DNA of 64,000 bases from Bacteroides clarus YIT 12056 (GCF_900129655.1 NZ_FQWK01000005.1:248001-312000); one strand, 5' to 3'. Positions 51,682-60,197 are shown, numbered from the stretch's first letter. The notes: a model not told the origin generated them from the letters alone. Numbers and translations: made by a program.

Positions 51682-52914
51682 TTATTTTTTAAGCAGCCGC
51701 TTGCTCAGGTACCGCACCGGATACCATACCGAAAGGAATCCTACGGTGATAACCGTTATAAATACCAGTATGATGTCCGTTGCATGCACGCTCACCGGAT
51801 AGGCGTCCACAACAAAACTTCCGTTACCGCCGCCCAGGGATATCAGTCCGAAACGCTGTTGCAGGAAGCACAGCAGCAGTCCCAGCGCAATTCCGGCAAT
51901 GGCTCCGAATACTGAAATCAATCGCCCTTCAAAAAGGAAGATACGGGCAATCAGCCGGTCGTCGGCGCCCAGATTGCGCAGCGTTTCCGCATCCTCGCGC
52001 TTGTCCAGTATCAGCATGGACAGCGAGCCGATGACATTGAAACAGGCAATCGTAAGGATAAAGGTAAGGAACAGGTACGAGATGAGCTTCTCAATCTCCA
52101 TGATGCGGAATACATCGGCTTGCTGCTCGTAGCGGTTCTGTACAGTGAAACGGTCACCCAGCATGCGTTCCATTTTCTTTTGCACGGCATTGGTGTTGCT
52201 GCCCGGTTTCAGTTTCAGTTCGATGGCGGAAACTTCCGTATCATAGTTGAACAGGCGTCGCGCAAAGCTCAGCGATGTAAGGATATAGCGCGCGTCGTAC
52301 TTCTGCTGGTTGACGACAAACACCGCTCCCGGTGAAAACAGATAGTCCTGATTGAAAGCCGCCGACGGATTGGCGATGTTGACGCGTACGTTCCTTTTGG
52401 GCGCGTACACCCGCAGCGGGTCGACAAACTGAATCCCCGTACCCAGTTCGGACACCAGTTCCACCCCCATAAACCCGTAGTCCACGACGGAATCGTTCAG
52501 TATAAACTCCCCCGTACCGTACAGCAGGCTGTCTATGGACGTCAGTTGCTCGAAGTTGTCCTCTACGCCTTTGATAACCGCCATTGCCTGACGGTCTTTG
52601 TACTGTACCATCGCGTTTTCTTCCAGCGTCTCCGTCCAGATATCTATTTCGGGCAGGGCGCGTACTTGCTGCACGCGCGATTCGAGCGGGTCAAACACCT
52701 TTCCCTCCCGAACGGTGATTTTCAGTTCCGGGTCGAAAGCCGTGAAGAATCCCGCCACCATGTCCTGAAACCCGTTGAATACGGACAGCGTGCACACCAG
52801 CGCCAATGTAGCCAACGCCACCCCGCATACCGATATGCCGGATATGATGTTGATAGCATTGTGCTTCTTCTTGGAGAAGAGATAGCGGCGGGCTATAAAA
52901 AAAGGAAGGTTCAT
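51682..52914 (-). CDS. ABC transporter permease, LolC/LolE-like (FtsX family)
   Basis: A 410-residue membrane protein with the MacB/LolE layout: one N-terminal helix (residues 20-45), a large periplasmic MacB-PCD domain (about 50-250) and three C-terminal helices (LISYLFLTFILTIACFNVIG, RIFLFEGRLISVFGAIAGIA, and ATDIILVFITVITVGFL). MNLPFFIARRYLFSKKKHNA is the characteristic LolC/E start. It should extract lipoproteins from the inner membrane with an ATPase encoded elsewhere; none is adjacent. It follows rbfA on the same strand across a repeat-rich gap. Confidence 0.9.
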   Translation of the reverse strand: MNLPFFIARRYLFSKKKHNAINIISGISVCGVALATLALVCTLSVFNGFQDMVAGFFTAFDPELKITVREGKVFDPLESRVQQVRALPEIDIWTETLEENAMVQYKDRQAMAVIKGVEDNFEQLTSIDSLLYGTGEFILNDSVVDYGFMGVELVSELGTGIQFVDPLRVYAPKRNVRVNIANPSAAFNQDYLFSPGAVFVVNQQKYDARYILTSLSFARRLFNYDTEVSAIELKLKPGSNTNAVQKKMERMLGDRFTVQNRYEQQADVFRIMEIEKLISYLFLTFILTIACFNVIGSLSMLILDKREDAETLRNLGADDRLIARIFLFEGRLISVFGAIAGIALGLLLCFLQQRFGLISLGGGNGSFVVDAYPVSVHATDIILVFITVITVGFLSVWYPVRYLSKRLLKK

Positions 52915-53023
52915 GGGGAGTGATTAGCGGTTAGTGATTAGCGGTTAGTGATTAGCGGTTAGCGGTTAGTGATAAAAGCCACTCATTTACATTAATCACT
53001 AATCACTAACCACTAATCGCTAT
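52915..53023. repeat. TTAGTGATTAGCGG tandem and inverted repeats
   Basis: At 52920-52973 the words GTGATTAGCGGTTA repeat about four times. At 52992-53022 the complement (TTAATCACTAATCACTAACC) appears, allowing a long hairpin between rbfA and the permease gene. Confidence 0.65.
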
Positions 53024-53362
53024 CTACTGGTTCCCAAGCAATTCGTCGATTCTTTCCAGATAATCCAGTGAGTCGTCCACGAAGAACTTCAGTTCGGGGA
53101 TGATGCGAAGCTGGTGACGTACACGGGTTCCCAACTCAAAGCGGATGGACTTCATGTTCGCATTGACGTTCTTGATGATTTCCTCGCTCTTTTCCGAGGG
53201 GAAAACACTGAGGTAAGCGCGTGCCACGCTCATATCGGGACTGATGCGTACGGCGCTGACCGAAATCAGTATGCCGGGCATGGATTTGGTCTGCAACAAG
53301 AAGATGTCGCTCAACTCCTTTTGGAGCAGGCGGGCTATTTTGTTCTGTCTGGTAGTTTCCAT
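53024..53362 (-). CDS. rbfA: Ribosome-binding factor A
   Basis: A 112-residue KH-domain protein needed for 30S maturation. The ATG at 53362 (METTRQNKIARLLQKELSDI) matches the family start; the frame to 53392 would include the promoter motif. Family markers are ILISVSAVRISPDMSVARAY, VNANMKSIRFELGTRV and LKFFVDDSLDYLERIDELL. It is the first gene of a unit with the LolC/E-like permease. Confidence 0.94.
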   Translation of the reverse strand: METTRQNKIARLLQKELSDIFLLQTKSMPGILISVSAVRISPDMSVARAYLSVFPSEKSEEIIKNVNANMKSIRFELGTRVRHQLRIIPELKFFVDDSLDYLERIDELLGNQ

Positions 53363-53389
53363 ACTATATCGTTTTTTTGATTTGAAGAG

Positions 53390-53397
53390 CAAAGTTA
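53390..53397 (-). promoter_or_regulatory. -7 promoter motif for rbfA
   Basis: The minus strand reads TAACTTTG, 27 bases before the rbfA ATG. Confidence 0.55.
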
Positions 53398-53532
53398 CTG
53401 AAATATATCGTTCTGCCGGTGATTTATACCATTTTTTTCATTCTTTTCCTTATAGTGTAATCTGATTTATGACGCTGTATGACTGTGTTTTCATCTATGC
53501 GGCATTCGCTTTGGCTGCGAGGAAAACAGGGT

Positions 53533-53614
53533 GTTGACTATTGTCAACAGGTCTGTTTACTGTTGTCAACGGTTCGAGCGGCTGTTGTCAACCGGGCTGT
53601 TGACAGTAGTCAAC
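53533..53614. repeat. Cluster of four GTTGnC...GTCAAC palindromes
   Basis: GTTGACTATTGTCAAC (53533-53548), GTTGTCAAC (53562-53570), GTTGTCAAC (53584-53592) and GTTGACAGTAGTCAAC (53599-53614). The outer two are 16-bp imperfect palindromes; the inner two are 9-bp forms. Spacing between starts is 29, 22 and 15. Confidence 0.75.
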
Positions 53615-53643
53615 ATCCTGTTTTCGTCGTGAGAAAAAACAAT

Positions 53644-53724
53644 TCTCCCTATGGTAAAACTTCGTTTTCCCCTGTGCTTCTTCTTTATAAGCTGCCGGGA
53701 AAAGGCTGTTTTGCCATAGGGAGA
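53644..53724. repeat. 17-bp inverted repeat with inner stem
   Basis: Arms 53644-53660 and 53708-53724 match at 16 of 17 positions (TCTCCCTATGGTAAAAC against its complement). Inside lies a second pair, TTTTCCC and GGGAAAA. The whole folds as a branched or stacked hairpin on either strand. Confidence 0.65.
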
Positions 53725-53870
53725 CAGCTATATCGCCCCGTTCCGTCGATGAAATCGGCCGGTTCGTAGATTTTATTTGCGGTTGCTCGCGCTACGTCCT
53801 ACTTTTGATGTGGATAGAAGTTTGCAGAGACTCTCTCTAAATAGCGTTTTTTCATGTATTATTGACGTAG

Positions 53871-53903
53871 AACCGCCTTTACCCGTGAGGGGCAGAGGCG
53901 GTT
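53871..53903. terminator. Possible terminator near the YfhO gene end
   Basis: An 8-bp stem (AACCGCCT with AGGCGGTT) encloses a 17-base loop with its own CCC/GGG pairing, 40 bp from the YfhO stop. There is no strong T run, so confidence is limited. Confidence 0.45.
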
Positions 53904-53942
53904 TCCTTATTCAGACGATGTATGTGTCTCCTGTTGCTGTTC

Positions 53943-56459
53943 TTAATCTTGCGCGGCTTTCTTGCGTGCAATCAGCACAACTGCCGCAACTCCGATAACC
54001 AGCAGCGCCAATGCTCCGTAGGCGATGCTTTCCGTTACATGCAGGCTCTTGGGGTCGAAGCGCATCTCGATGGTATGTTTGCCGGCAGGCACATACAGGG
54101 TGCGCAGCACGTAATCCGCACGTCCCAGTCCGGCCGGTTGCCCGTCGATGGTTACCTGCCAGCCGTCCGGATAGTATATCTCGGAGAATACGGCGATACC
54201 GTCGCCCGCATTGTCCGTTTCGTAAACCAGGCGGTTGGGCTCATAGCTTGTCAGGCGAATGGAGGAAAGGCTGTCTTTGTAGGCTTCGGCAGTACCTTTC
54301 AGCACATCTTTGAAACGGGCGTCGACAACGGCGGTTTCGGTGGGAAGAATGGTTTTGAGCGCATCGATTTCCTCATTGGCGTTGTTTACGTATTGCACGT
54401 TCTTTACAAACCAGGCGTTGCCGTTGGCATAGGGGTTGAGGACGGGAACGGTCTGTCCCTGCTGTCCGGCGGGGAAGATGAAGTACTTGGTGTTCAGCAT
54501 GTTCAGTACGCGGAATTTGGAAGCGTCCACGCTGTCCATTTCTCCGCCTGCGGCGGCTATCGCTTGGTAGGCGGCCTGCATCTCGGGAGAGATATGACGC
54601 TCTATCAGTTCCTGGTAGCGGCGCAGTTTGGCGGCATGATACCCACCTATGTTCTTGTGCCAGTAGGAAGTATTGTTCTCGTTGAACGCGTCGGTGGCAA
54701 AGTTCAGCACACGGTAGTCGGGAGCTTTGTCTTGCAGAATCAGCTCGTCGGTTTTGGTTTTGGTGAATGTTTCCGTCCGGATGGAACGGGGCACGAACTG
54801 GTCGTCGTGCAGGTAACGTTTGTTTACGGTCCACATGTCGGCAAGGCAGAGCGCCGTAATGCCTGCAATGGTCAGTGACCGGCGCAGCTTGCCGGCCGAG
54901 TGGAGCCAAAGCAGTGCGCATCCGATGCCTATAATGATGAAGCTCCGCAATGCGTCGGCGCTGACAAGTGCGCCCCGCATTTCCGCAAGGTTGGCGAGGA
55001 TGCCGGACAGCTCGTTGGCGGGTATCATCTGCTGGTCGACGGCATTTTGCAGCATCTGCGCCTCTTGCGCGGGCACGAAGCCTGATCCGAGGCTGCCCGG
55101 CGCAATGACAAGCAGCAGGGCTACGCCGGCGGTGAGCGCAAAGCTGATACCGAAGGCTTTCTTGTTCGTTTTCCATATGCCGGGCTCTTCCAATACACGC
55201 TTCAGGGCGAAAATCGCGAGCAGGGGAATGGTAAACTCAGCTATGACGAGGATGGACGATACGGCGCGGAACTTGTTGTACATCGGGATGTAGTCGATGA
55301 AGAAGTCCGTTAGTGGCATGAAGTTCTTACCCCATGCCAAAACGATGGAGAAGAAGGTTGCTCCCAGCAACGCCCACTTCAGAGGCCCTTTGACGATGAA
55401 GCAGCCCAGTACGAAGAGGAACAGGACGAATGCGCCCACATAGACGGGACCGGCCGTCCAGGGCTGGCTACCGAAGTACTGCGGGAACGAGTTGTAGAGG
55501 CTGCCGTACATCGGATTGGCCTTTTCCATGGCGGTTTCGCTCTGGCTGAGGGGGGCGGCGGAAGAGCCGCCTTTGAAGTTGGGGACGAGGAGTGTCCAGG
55601 TTTCGCCGATGCCGTAGCTCCAGTTGGTGATGTAGTCGCGGTCCAGTCCGCTGCTGGTTTGCTTGGCGGCATTGCCGGTCTGCACGAGTTCGCTCTTGCC
55701 GCGCATGGTTTCCTTGCTGTACGTGTAGGTGTGGTAGAGGTTGGAGAGGTTGGCGGCCACGCCGATAAGGGCGGCGACGAGCAGTACGGCGCTTGCCTTG
55801 AAGAACCCGGGCAGCGTCTTGTTGCGCCATGCGTCTTCAAAGTATGCGCCTGCGATGAACAGAATGACGAACAGGAAATAGTAGGACATCTGCACATGGT
55901 TCGACATGATTTGCAGGGCGATGAAAAAAGCCGTCAGGATACCGCCCGCCAGCAGCCTGCCCCGGTAGGCGAGTACGATGCCCGCTATTGTGGGCGGGAT
56001 ATAGGCGAGGGTGATGAACTTCCAGATGTGTCCCGCTGAAATCAGAATGAAGAAGTAGGACGAGAAAGCCCACATGATGCCGCCCAATCCTGCCAGCCAT
56101 GCCGGTATACCGAATACCCGCAACAGGATGTAGAAGCCCAGCATCAGGATGAACGTCAGGTTGACGTAGGTGGGCAGGAAGAGCTGGTATATTTTCTGTG
56201 TCCATTGCAACGGTACGGTAGAGTCGTAAGACGGCGCTATCTGGTAAGTCGGCATTCCGCCGAAAAGGGAATTGGTCCAGCGGGTGCGTTCGCCTGTCTG
56301 TTCGTAATACTCTTTGGCTTCTTGTCCGGCGCCGGCTCCGGCAGCGGTGTCGTGCTGGAACAGGATGCGTCCTTCCATATCCGCCGGGAAAAAGTAGGCG
56401 AAAGAAATCAGGACGAATGCCAGAACGGCAATTAAGTCGGGAAGAATCTTCTTTATCAT
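53943..56459 (-). CDS. YfhO family membrane protein
   Basis: An 838-residue protein with 12 or more predicted membrane helices spread through the first 560 residues. A periplasmic beta-rich domain follows (about 600-800: NRLVYETDNAGDGIAVFSEI, YPDGWQVTIDGQPAG), then a final helix (ALALLVIGVAAVVLIARKK). It matches the YfhO family, related to GT-C glycosyltransferases; Firmicutes YfhO acts in lipoteichoic acid glycosylation. In Bacteroidetes its substrate is unknown. Long, strongly biased codon usage and high GC resemble pyk. Monocistronic. Confidence 0.9.
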   Translation of the reverse strand: MIKKILPDLIAVLAFVLISFAYFFPADMEGRILFQHDTAAGAGAGQEAKEYYEQTGERTRWTNSLFGGMPTYQIAPSYDSTVPLQWTQKIYQLFLPTYVNLTFILMLGFYILLRVFGIPAWLAGLGGIMWAFSSYFFILISAGHIWKFITLAYIPPTIAGIVLAYRGRLLAGGILTAFFIALQIMSNHVQMSYYFLFVILFIAGAYFEDAWRNKTLPGFFKASAVLLVAALIGVAANLSNLYHTYTYSKETMRGKSELVQTGNAAKQTSSGLDRDYITNWSYGIGETWTLLVPNFKGGSSAAPLSQSETAMEKANPMYGSLYNSFPQYFGSQPWTAGPVYVGAFVLFLFVLGCFIVKGPLKWALLGATFFSIVLAWGKNFMPLTDFFIDYIPMYNKFRAVSSILVIAEFTIPLLAIFALKRVLEEPGIWKTNKKAFGISFALTAGVALLLVIAPGSLGSGFVPAQEAQMLQNAVDQQMIPANELSGILANLAEMRGALVSADALRSFIIIGIGCALLWLHSAGKLRRSLTIAGITALCLADMWTVNKRYLHDDQFVPRSIRTETFTKTKTDELILQDKAPDYRVLNFATDAFNENNTSYWHKNIGGYHAAKLRRYQELIERHISPEMQAAYQAIAAAGGEMDSVDASKFRVLNMLNTKYFIFPAGQQGQTVPVLNPYANGNAWFVKNVQYVNNANEEIDALKTILPTETAVVDARFKDVLKGTAEAYKDSLSSIRLTSYEPNRLVYETDNAGDGIAVFSEIYYPDGWQVTIDGQPAGLGRADYVLRTLYVPAGKHTIEMRFDPKSLHVTESIAYGALALLVIGVAAVVLIARKKAAQD

Positions 56460-56540
56460 CTTGCAGGGTTATGGTTTATGTGGGGGAGTTAAAGGGGTAG
56501 AGGAGCTAACTCCCTTAACTCCTAATCTGAATTTCAGCGG

Positions 56541-56548
56541 CAAACTTA
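56541..56548 (-). promoter_or_regulatory. -7 promoter motif for the YfhO gene
   Basis: The minus strand reads TAAGTTTG, 81 bases before the ATG at 56459. Confidence 0.5.
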
Positions 56549-56603
56549 TACATAAATATTGATTTATGCACCAGTTGGATAGAGAAATCTGCCGAAATAT
56601 CGT

Positions 56604-56611
56604 ACCTTTGC
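56604..56611 (+). promoter_or_regulatory. -7 promoter motif for the pfs-luxS operon
   Basis: TACCTTTG fits TAnnTTTG, 48 bases before the ATG at 56660. The leader contains ATAATTCATAAATCTGAAATCATAA-type word repeats. Confidence 0.6.
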
Positions 56612-56659
56612 CTTCCCGAAAATCATAATTCATAAATCTGAAATCATAAATCAGCAGGC

Positions 56660-57364
56660 ATGACGATAGGTGTTATCAGCGCAATGGATAGCGAACACCG
56701 CCAGTTGGCGGAGCGTTTGCAGGAGAAGAAAGTGACGGGCGACGGCAATTTCCGCTATGCGGAGGGCATGCTCGGCGGTAACCGTTTGGTACTTACGCAG
56801 TGCGGCATCGGCAAAGTAAGCGCGGCGGTGGGAGCCGCGGAGCTGATACGCCGTTTTGCTCCGGATTGCGTTGTCAGTACCGGTGTGGCGGGTGGCATCG
56901 ATGCCTGTCTCAAGGTGACGGATGTGGTGGTGAGCGAATCGCTGGCGTACCATGACGTGTGGTGCGGCGAGGGTAACGAATACGGTCAGGTGCAGGGATT
57001 TCCCGCGGTGTACAAAGGTTGCGTCCCGTTGTTGGAGCATGCCTTGTCTCTGAACAATACCGGATTGGAAAGCCGTATTCACGGCGGGCTGGTTTGCACC
57101 GGCGACCGCTTCATAACGGACCGTACCGAACTGGATGTCATCAAACACCGTTTCCCGGCGGGACTGGCTGTCGATATGGAATCCGCTGCCATTGCGCAGA
57201 CCTGCTATCTGTACGGCATTCCTTTCCTTAGCTTCCGTATCGTCAGCGATACGCCGGGCGTGGAAGACCATTCTTCGCAATATGCCGATTTCTGGGGTAC
57301 GATGGCGGAACGTTCCTTCCTTACGACATGGACTTTCCTTTCCACCCTGCCCGACAAATTATAA
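56660..57364 (+). CDS. mtnN: 5'-methylthioadenosine/S-adenosylhomocysteine nucleosidase
   Basis: A 234-residue enzyme (also called Pfs) that splits adenine from S-adenosylhomocysteine and methylthioadenosine. MTIGVISAMDSEHRQLAERL is the standard opening with the catalytic Glu. VLTQCGIGKVSAAVGAAELI, STGVAGGIDACLKV and LAVDMESAAIAQTCY (substrate Glu) follow, ending FRIVSDTPGVEDH with the catalytic Asp region. It precedes luxS by 24 bp; together they recycle S-adenosylhomocysteine and release DPD/AI-2. Confidence 0.94.
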   Translation: MTIGVISAMDSEHRQLAERLQEKKVTGDGNFRYAEGMLGGNRLVLTQCGIGKVSAAVGAAELIRRFAPDCVVSTGVAGGIDACLKVTDVVVSESLAYHDVWCGEGNEYGQVQGFPAVYKGCVPLLEHALSLNNTGLESRIHGGLVCTGDRFITDRTELDVIKHRFPAGLAVDMESAAIAQTCYLYGIPFLSFRIVSDTPGVEDHSSQYADFWGTMAERSFLTTWTFLSTLPDKL

Positions 57365-57388
57365 CTCATAACTCACAACTTATAACTT

Positions 57389-57877
57389 ATGAAGAAGATT
57401 CCCAGCTTTACCATCGATCACATCCGTTTGCTGCGCGGCATTTACGTATCACGCAAGGATGAAGTGAACGGAGAAGTTATCACTACTTTTGATATCCGTA
57501 TGAAGGAGCCCAACCGCGAACCGGCTTTGGGACAAGGCGCTCTGCACACTATCGAGCATCTGGCTGCCACCTACCTGCGTAATGAACCGCAATGGCAGGA
57601 CAAGATTATTTATTGGGGGCCTATGGGCTGCCTTACCGGTAACTATCTGCTGATGAAAGGCGACTTGCAGCCGCAGGACATCGTGAAGCTGATGCAGGAC
57701 ACTTTCCGCTTTGTCGCCGAATATGAGGGCGAAGTACCCGGCGCAGCTCCGCAGGATTGCGGCAATTATCTGCTCCACGACTTGCCGATGGCAAAATGGG
57801 AGTCTGCCAAATATCTGCATGAAGTGCTGGAACAAATGACGGAAGGCAATATGAACTACCCCGAGAAAGCGGAATGA
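57389..57877 (+). CDS. luxS: S-ribosylhomocysteine lyase LuxS
   Basis: A 162-residue enzyme producing homocysteine and 4,5-dihydroxypentane-2,3-dione, the precursor of autoinducer AI-2. The metal site is complete: His53 and His57 in HTIEH and Cys124 in APQDCGNY. FDIRMKEPNREPALGQGALH, with the catalytic cysteine position, differs slightly from E. coli: the residue equivalent to Cys84 is in GPMGCLTGNYLL. It is downstream of mtnN, the classic pair. A long palindromic element follows the stop. Confidence 0.95.
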   Translation: MKKIPSFTIDHIRLLRGIYVSRKDEVNGEVITTFDIRMKEPNREPALGQGALHTIEHLAATYLRNEPQWQDKIIYWGPMGCLTGNYLLMKGDLQPQDIVKLMQDTFRFVAEYEGEVPGAAPQDCGNYLLHDLPMAKWESAKYLHEVLEQMTEGNMNYPEKAE

Positions 57878-57898
57878 GTGGTTGGTTGAATAAGTGCT

Positions 57899-58372
57899 GA
57901 AATTTAGTTTATAGCAGTAACGGTGCCATAGAGTAACCTAAGGTTGGAAGTAAGGCCGAAAGCCTTTTCATGGCACTATAAAATATTTTGTGTAAATGTA
58001 AACTACGGGATTCAGAATGAGTTCCGTAGTTTACATTTACACAAAATATTTTATAGTGCCAACTCATACTGAATCCCGTTTACATTTACACAAAATTATG
58101 GACAGTGCCCTTTCCATCTTTACGCCTGAAAACCTCTTATCTTTACGCCTGAAAGGCTTTTATCTTATAGCCCGGGGTAACACCCCGGGAATGCGAATAT
58201 GAATAACATTGCGCCCTGAAAGGGCAAAAGATGAATCTGCAAATGTTTTGCCCTTACAGGGCGCAGAGCTCCGGGAACATTTATTCCCGGGGTGTTACCC
58301 CGGGCTATACGATAAGAAGGCTTTCAGCCTTAAGTTACTCTATGGCACCGTTACTGATATAAACTAAATTTC
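57899..58372. repeat. ~474-bp nested palindromic element (MITE-like)
   Basis: Outermost arms 57899-57937 and 58334-58372 match at 38 of 39 positions. Inside are further mirrored pairs: 58152-58192 with 58283-58324 (the GC-rich CCCGGGGTAACACCCCGGG core) and 58211-58229 with 58246-58264 (GCGCCCTGAAAGGGCAAAA, one mismatch). A 23-bp direct repeat (58116 and 58139) lies between. The whole can fold into one long stem. No transposase is present. Confidence 0.75.
57972..58110. repeat. 37-bp perfect inverted repeat with a third, competing arm
   Basis: 57972-58008 and 58024-58060 are exact reverse complements (37 bp, 15-base spacer). Immediately after, 58061-58109 is a degenerate further copy that also complements 57972-58023, spacer included, so two mutually exclusive long hairpins are possible. 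It begins GGCACTATAAAATATTTTG and lies off-centre in the larger palindrome, as if inserted. Confidence 0.8.
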
Positions 58373-58440
58373 AATATTTACTTATTTACTTACTTATTTA
58401 GTTGGTTATTTACTTCTTTACTTAGTTTACTCCTAACTGC

Positions 58441-60087
58441 TTAAATAATTTCTATTCCTTGCTCCTTGCAAAGTTGCAGCCCTACGTCTTTCAGTTTGAA
58501 TTTCTGTATCTTGCCGCTTCCTGTCATCGGGAACTCTTTTACAAAGAAAATATATTTGGGAATCTTGTAGCGGGAAATCTTGCCGATGCAGAAGTCGCGT
58601 ACATCCGATTCGTGCAAGTCGGCTCCTTCGTGCTGGATGATGAACGCGCCGACCGCTTCGCCGTACTTCTTGGAAGGGATACCGGCCACTTGTACATCTT
58701 TGACACCTTCCAATTGATAGAGGAACTCCTCGATTTCACGCGGGTAGATGTTCTCGCCGCCGCGGATAATCATATCTTTGATACGTCCGGTGATACGGTA
58801 GTTGCCATCCTCGTCTTTTACGCCCAAGTCTCCGGAGTGCAGGAAACCGTTCTTGTCGATGACCTCGGCTGTGGCTTGCGGATTCTTATAGTAACCTTTC
58901 ATGGTGTTGTAACCGCGGTTGCACATTTCGCCTTGCACGCCTACCGGACATTCCTCGCCGGTTTCCGGGTCGATAACTTTCACTTCGGTATGCTCAAAGT
59001 CGCGTCCTACGGTGTTGCAACGCACGTCGAACGAGTCGTCGATTCGTGTGGCGGTCATGCCGGGAGCGGCTTCCGTCAGGCCGTAAACGCTGGTTACTTT
59101 CATGTACATCTTTTCCTCTACCTGCTTCATCAGTTCGACGGGGCAGAGAGAGCCGGCCATGATGCCCGTACGCAGACTGGACATATCAAACAGGTCGAAC
59201 ATCGGATGATGCAGCTCGGCGATGAACATCGTGGGTACGCCGTAGAGTGCGGTACATCGCTCTTTGTGGACGGACGCAAGCACCACGAGCGGGTTGAAGC
59301 GCTCTACCATGACTTGCGTACAGCCGTGAGTGAGGCAGTTCATCGTGGCGAGCACCACGCCGAAGCAGTGGAACAGGGGCACGCAACAACAGAGCTTGTC
59401 ATCGGAGGTAAACTTCATGTGCTCACCGGTGAGGAAACCGTTGTTGGCGATGTTGTAGTGGGTAAGCATTACCCCTTTCGGGAATCCGGTTGTGCCCGAA
59501 GTGTATTGCATGTTTACCACATCGTGGCAGCTTACCTGGCTTTTGAGCTCATCCAGACGGGTATCTTCCACGTTATTGCCTAAGAGCAGAATCTCGGAAG
59601 TGTTGTACATTCCTCTGTGTTTTTCCTGCCCTACGTAGATGACATTCTTCATATAAGGAAAACGCTCGCTTTTCAGATGTCCGCGCTGGCAGTTCTTCAG
59701 TTCCGGCAGCATGGTGTAGGTCATCTGCACGAAGTCGCTGTCTTTTTCGCCGTTGACGATACAGAGCGTGTGCATATCCGAGTTCTCGCACAGATATTCC
59801 AGCTCTGCCTGCTTGTAGTTGGTATTTACCGTTACGTAGACGGCGCCTATCTTGGCGCAGGCATACAGCAGCGTCAACCAGTCGGGTACGTTTGCCGCCC
59901 AGATGCCGACGTGCGTTCCCCGTTCCACGCCGATAGCGATAAGTCCTTTTGCCATGTCGTCCACCCTGCGGTTGAACTGGCTCCATGTGAAGCGTAAATT
60001 ACGGTCGGAGTAAACAATATATTCTTTGTCAGGTGTATTTGTGGCCCAATGCTCCAGCCATTGGCCAAGCGTTCTTTCGTATAACAT
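58441..60087 (-). CDS. Acyl-CoA synthetase (AMP-binding, long/medium-chain fatty acid--CoA ligase-like)
   Basis: About 548 residues from the ATG at 60087; upstream codons to 60153 fall in a repeat. The adenylation core carries [20 protein letters not shown] (P-loop), [10 protein letters not shown], a hinge [18 protein letters not shown] and the C-terminal lysine in [13 protein letters not shown]. It should activate a fatty or related acid as acyl-AMP and then acyl-CoA. The XRE-cupin regulator gene lies upstream on the same strand, separated by a 110-bp repeat hairpin. Family firm; acid preference unknown. Confidence 0.92.
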   Translation of the reverse strand: MLYERTLGQWLEHWATNTPDKEYIVYSDRNLRFTWSQFNRRVDDMAKGLIAIGVERGTHVGIWAANVPDWLTLLYACAKIGAVYVTVNTNYKQAELEYLCENSDMHTLCIVNGEKDSDFVQMTYTMLPELKNCQRGHLKSERFPYMKNVIYVGQEKHRGMYNTSEILLLGNNVEDTRLDELKSQVSCHDVVNMQYTSGTTGFPKGVMLTHYNIANNGFLTGEHMKFTSDDKLCCCVPLFHCFGVVLATMNCLTHGCTQVMVERFNPLVVLASVHKERCTALYGVPTMFIAELHHPMFDLFDMSSLRTGIMAGSLCPVELMKQVEEKMYMKVTSVYGLTEAAPGMTATRIDDSFDVRCNTVGRDFEHTEVKVIDPETGEECPVGVQGEMCNRGYNTMKGYYKNPQATAEVIDKNGFLHSGDLGVKDEDGNYRITGRIKDMIIRGGENIYPREIEEFLYQLEGVKDVQVAGIPSKKYGEAVGAFIIQHEGADLHESDVRDFCIGKISRYKIPKYIFFVKEFPMTGSGKIQKFKLKDVGLQLCKEQGIEII

Positions 60088-60197
60088 AGTAGAATTGAAA
60101 GTTGAGAGTTGAAAGTTGAGAGTTATGAGTCTGAAGTTAGGTTTCGCCGTCATGCCGCATAGTAACCTTCAACTCTTAACTTTCAACTTTCAACTGT
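60088..60197. repeat. GTTGAAAGTTGAGAG inverted repeat
   Basis: Copies of GAAAGTTGAGAGTT at about 60092-60123 face TCAACTCTTAACTTTCAAC at about 60168-60196, giving a long hairpin between the regulator and the ligase genes. The word differs from the repeats at other junctions. Confidence 0.65.

Larger units (their letters stand above)
53363..53942. other. 580-bp gene-free region with structured repeats
   Basis: The longest gap in the window lies between the rbfA start and the YfhO stop. It holds the rbfA promoter, four GTTGAC/GTCAAC motifs (53533-53614), a 17-bp inverted repeat with a nested inner stem (53644-53724), and a weak hairpin near the YfhO end (53871-53903). No convincing gene was found; the frame 53479-53769 is made largely from the repeats. 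Confidence 0.7.
57878..58440. other. 563-bp gene-free region holding a nested palindromic element
   Basis: The gap lies between the convergent luxS and acyl-CoA ligase genes. It is almost entirely one composite palindrome (57899-58372) described in separate entries; the rest is A/T-rich with TTTACTTATTTACTTAC-like short repeats at 58378-58430. No gene is supported; the short frame at 58017-58202 runs through the repeats. Confidence 0.75.

Noticed and set aside
53533..53614. CRISPR array
   Set aside because: Only four short palindromes of unequal length with 13-14, 13 and 6-base gaps; no repeat-spacer regularity and no cas genes.
53479..53769. 96-codon frame in the gene-free region
   Set aside because: It is built largely from the GTTGAC repeats and the inverted repeat, has no ribosome-binding site and no recognisable domain.
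53922..54878. 318-codon frame antisense to the YfhO gene
   Set aside because: Shadow of GC-rich, codon-biased YfhO; no recognisable domain.
58017..58202. 61-codon frame after luxS
   Set aside because: It runs through the arms of the palindrome, and its codons are dictated by the repeats.
58459..59583. 374-codon frame antisense to the acyl-CoA ligase
   Set aside because: The opposite strand has all adenylation motifs; this frame has none of any family.
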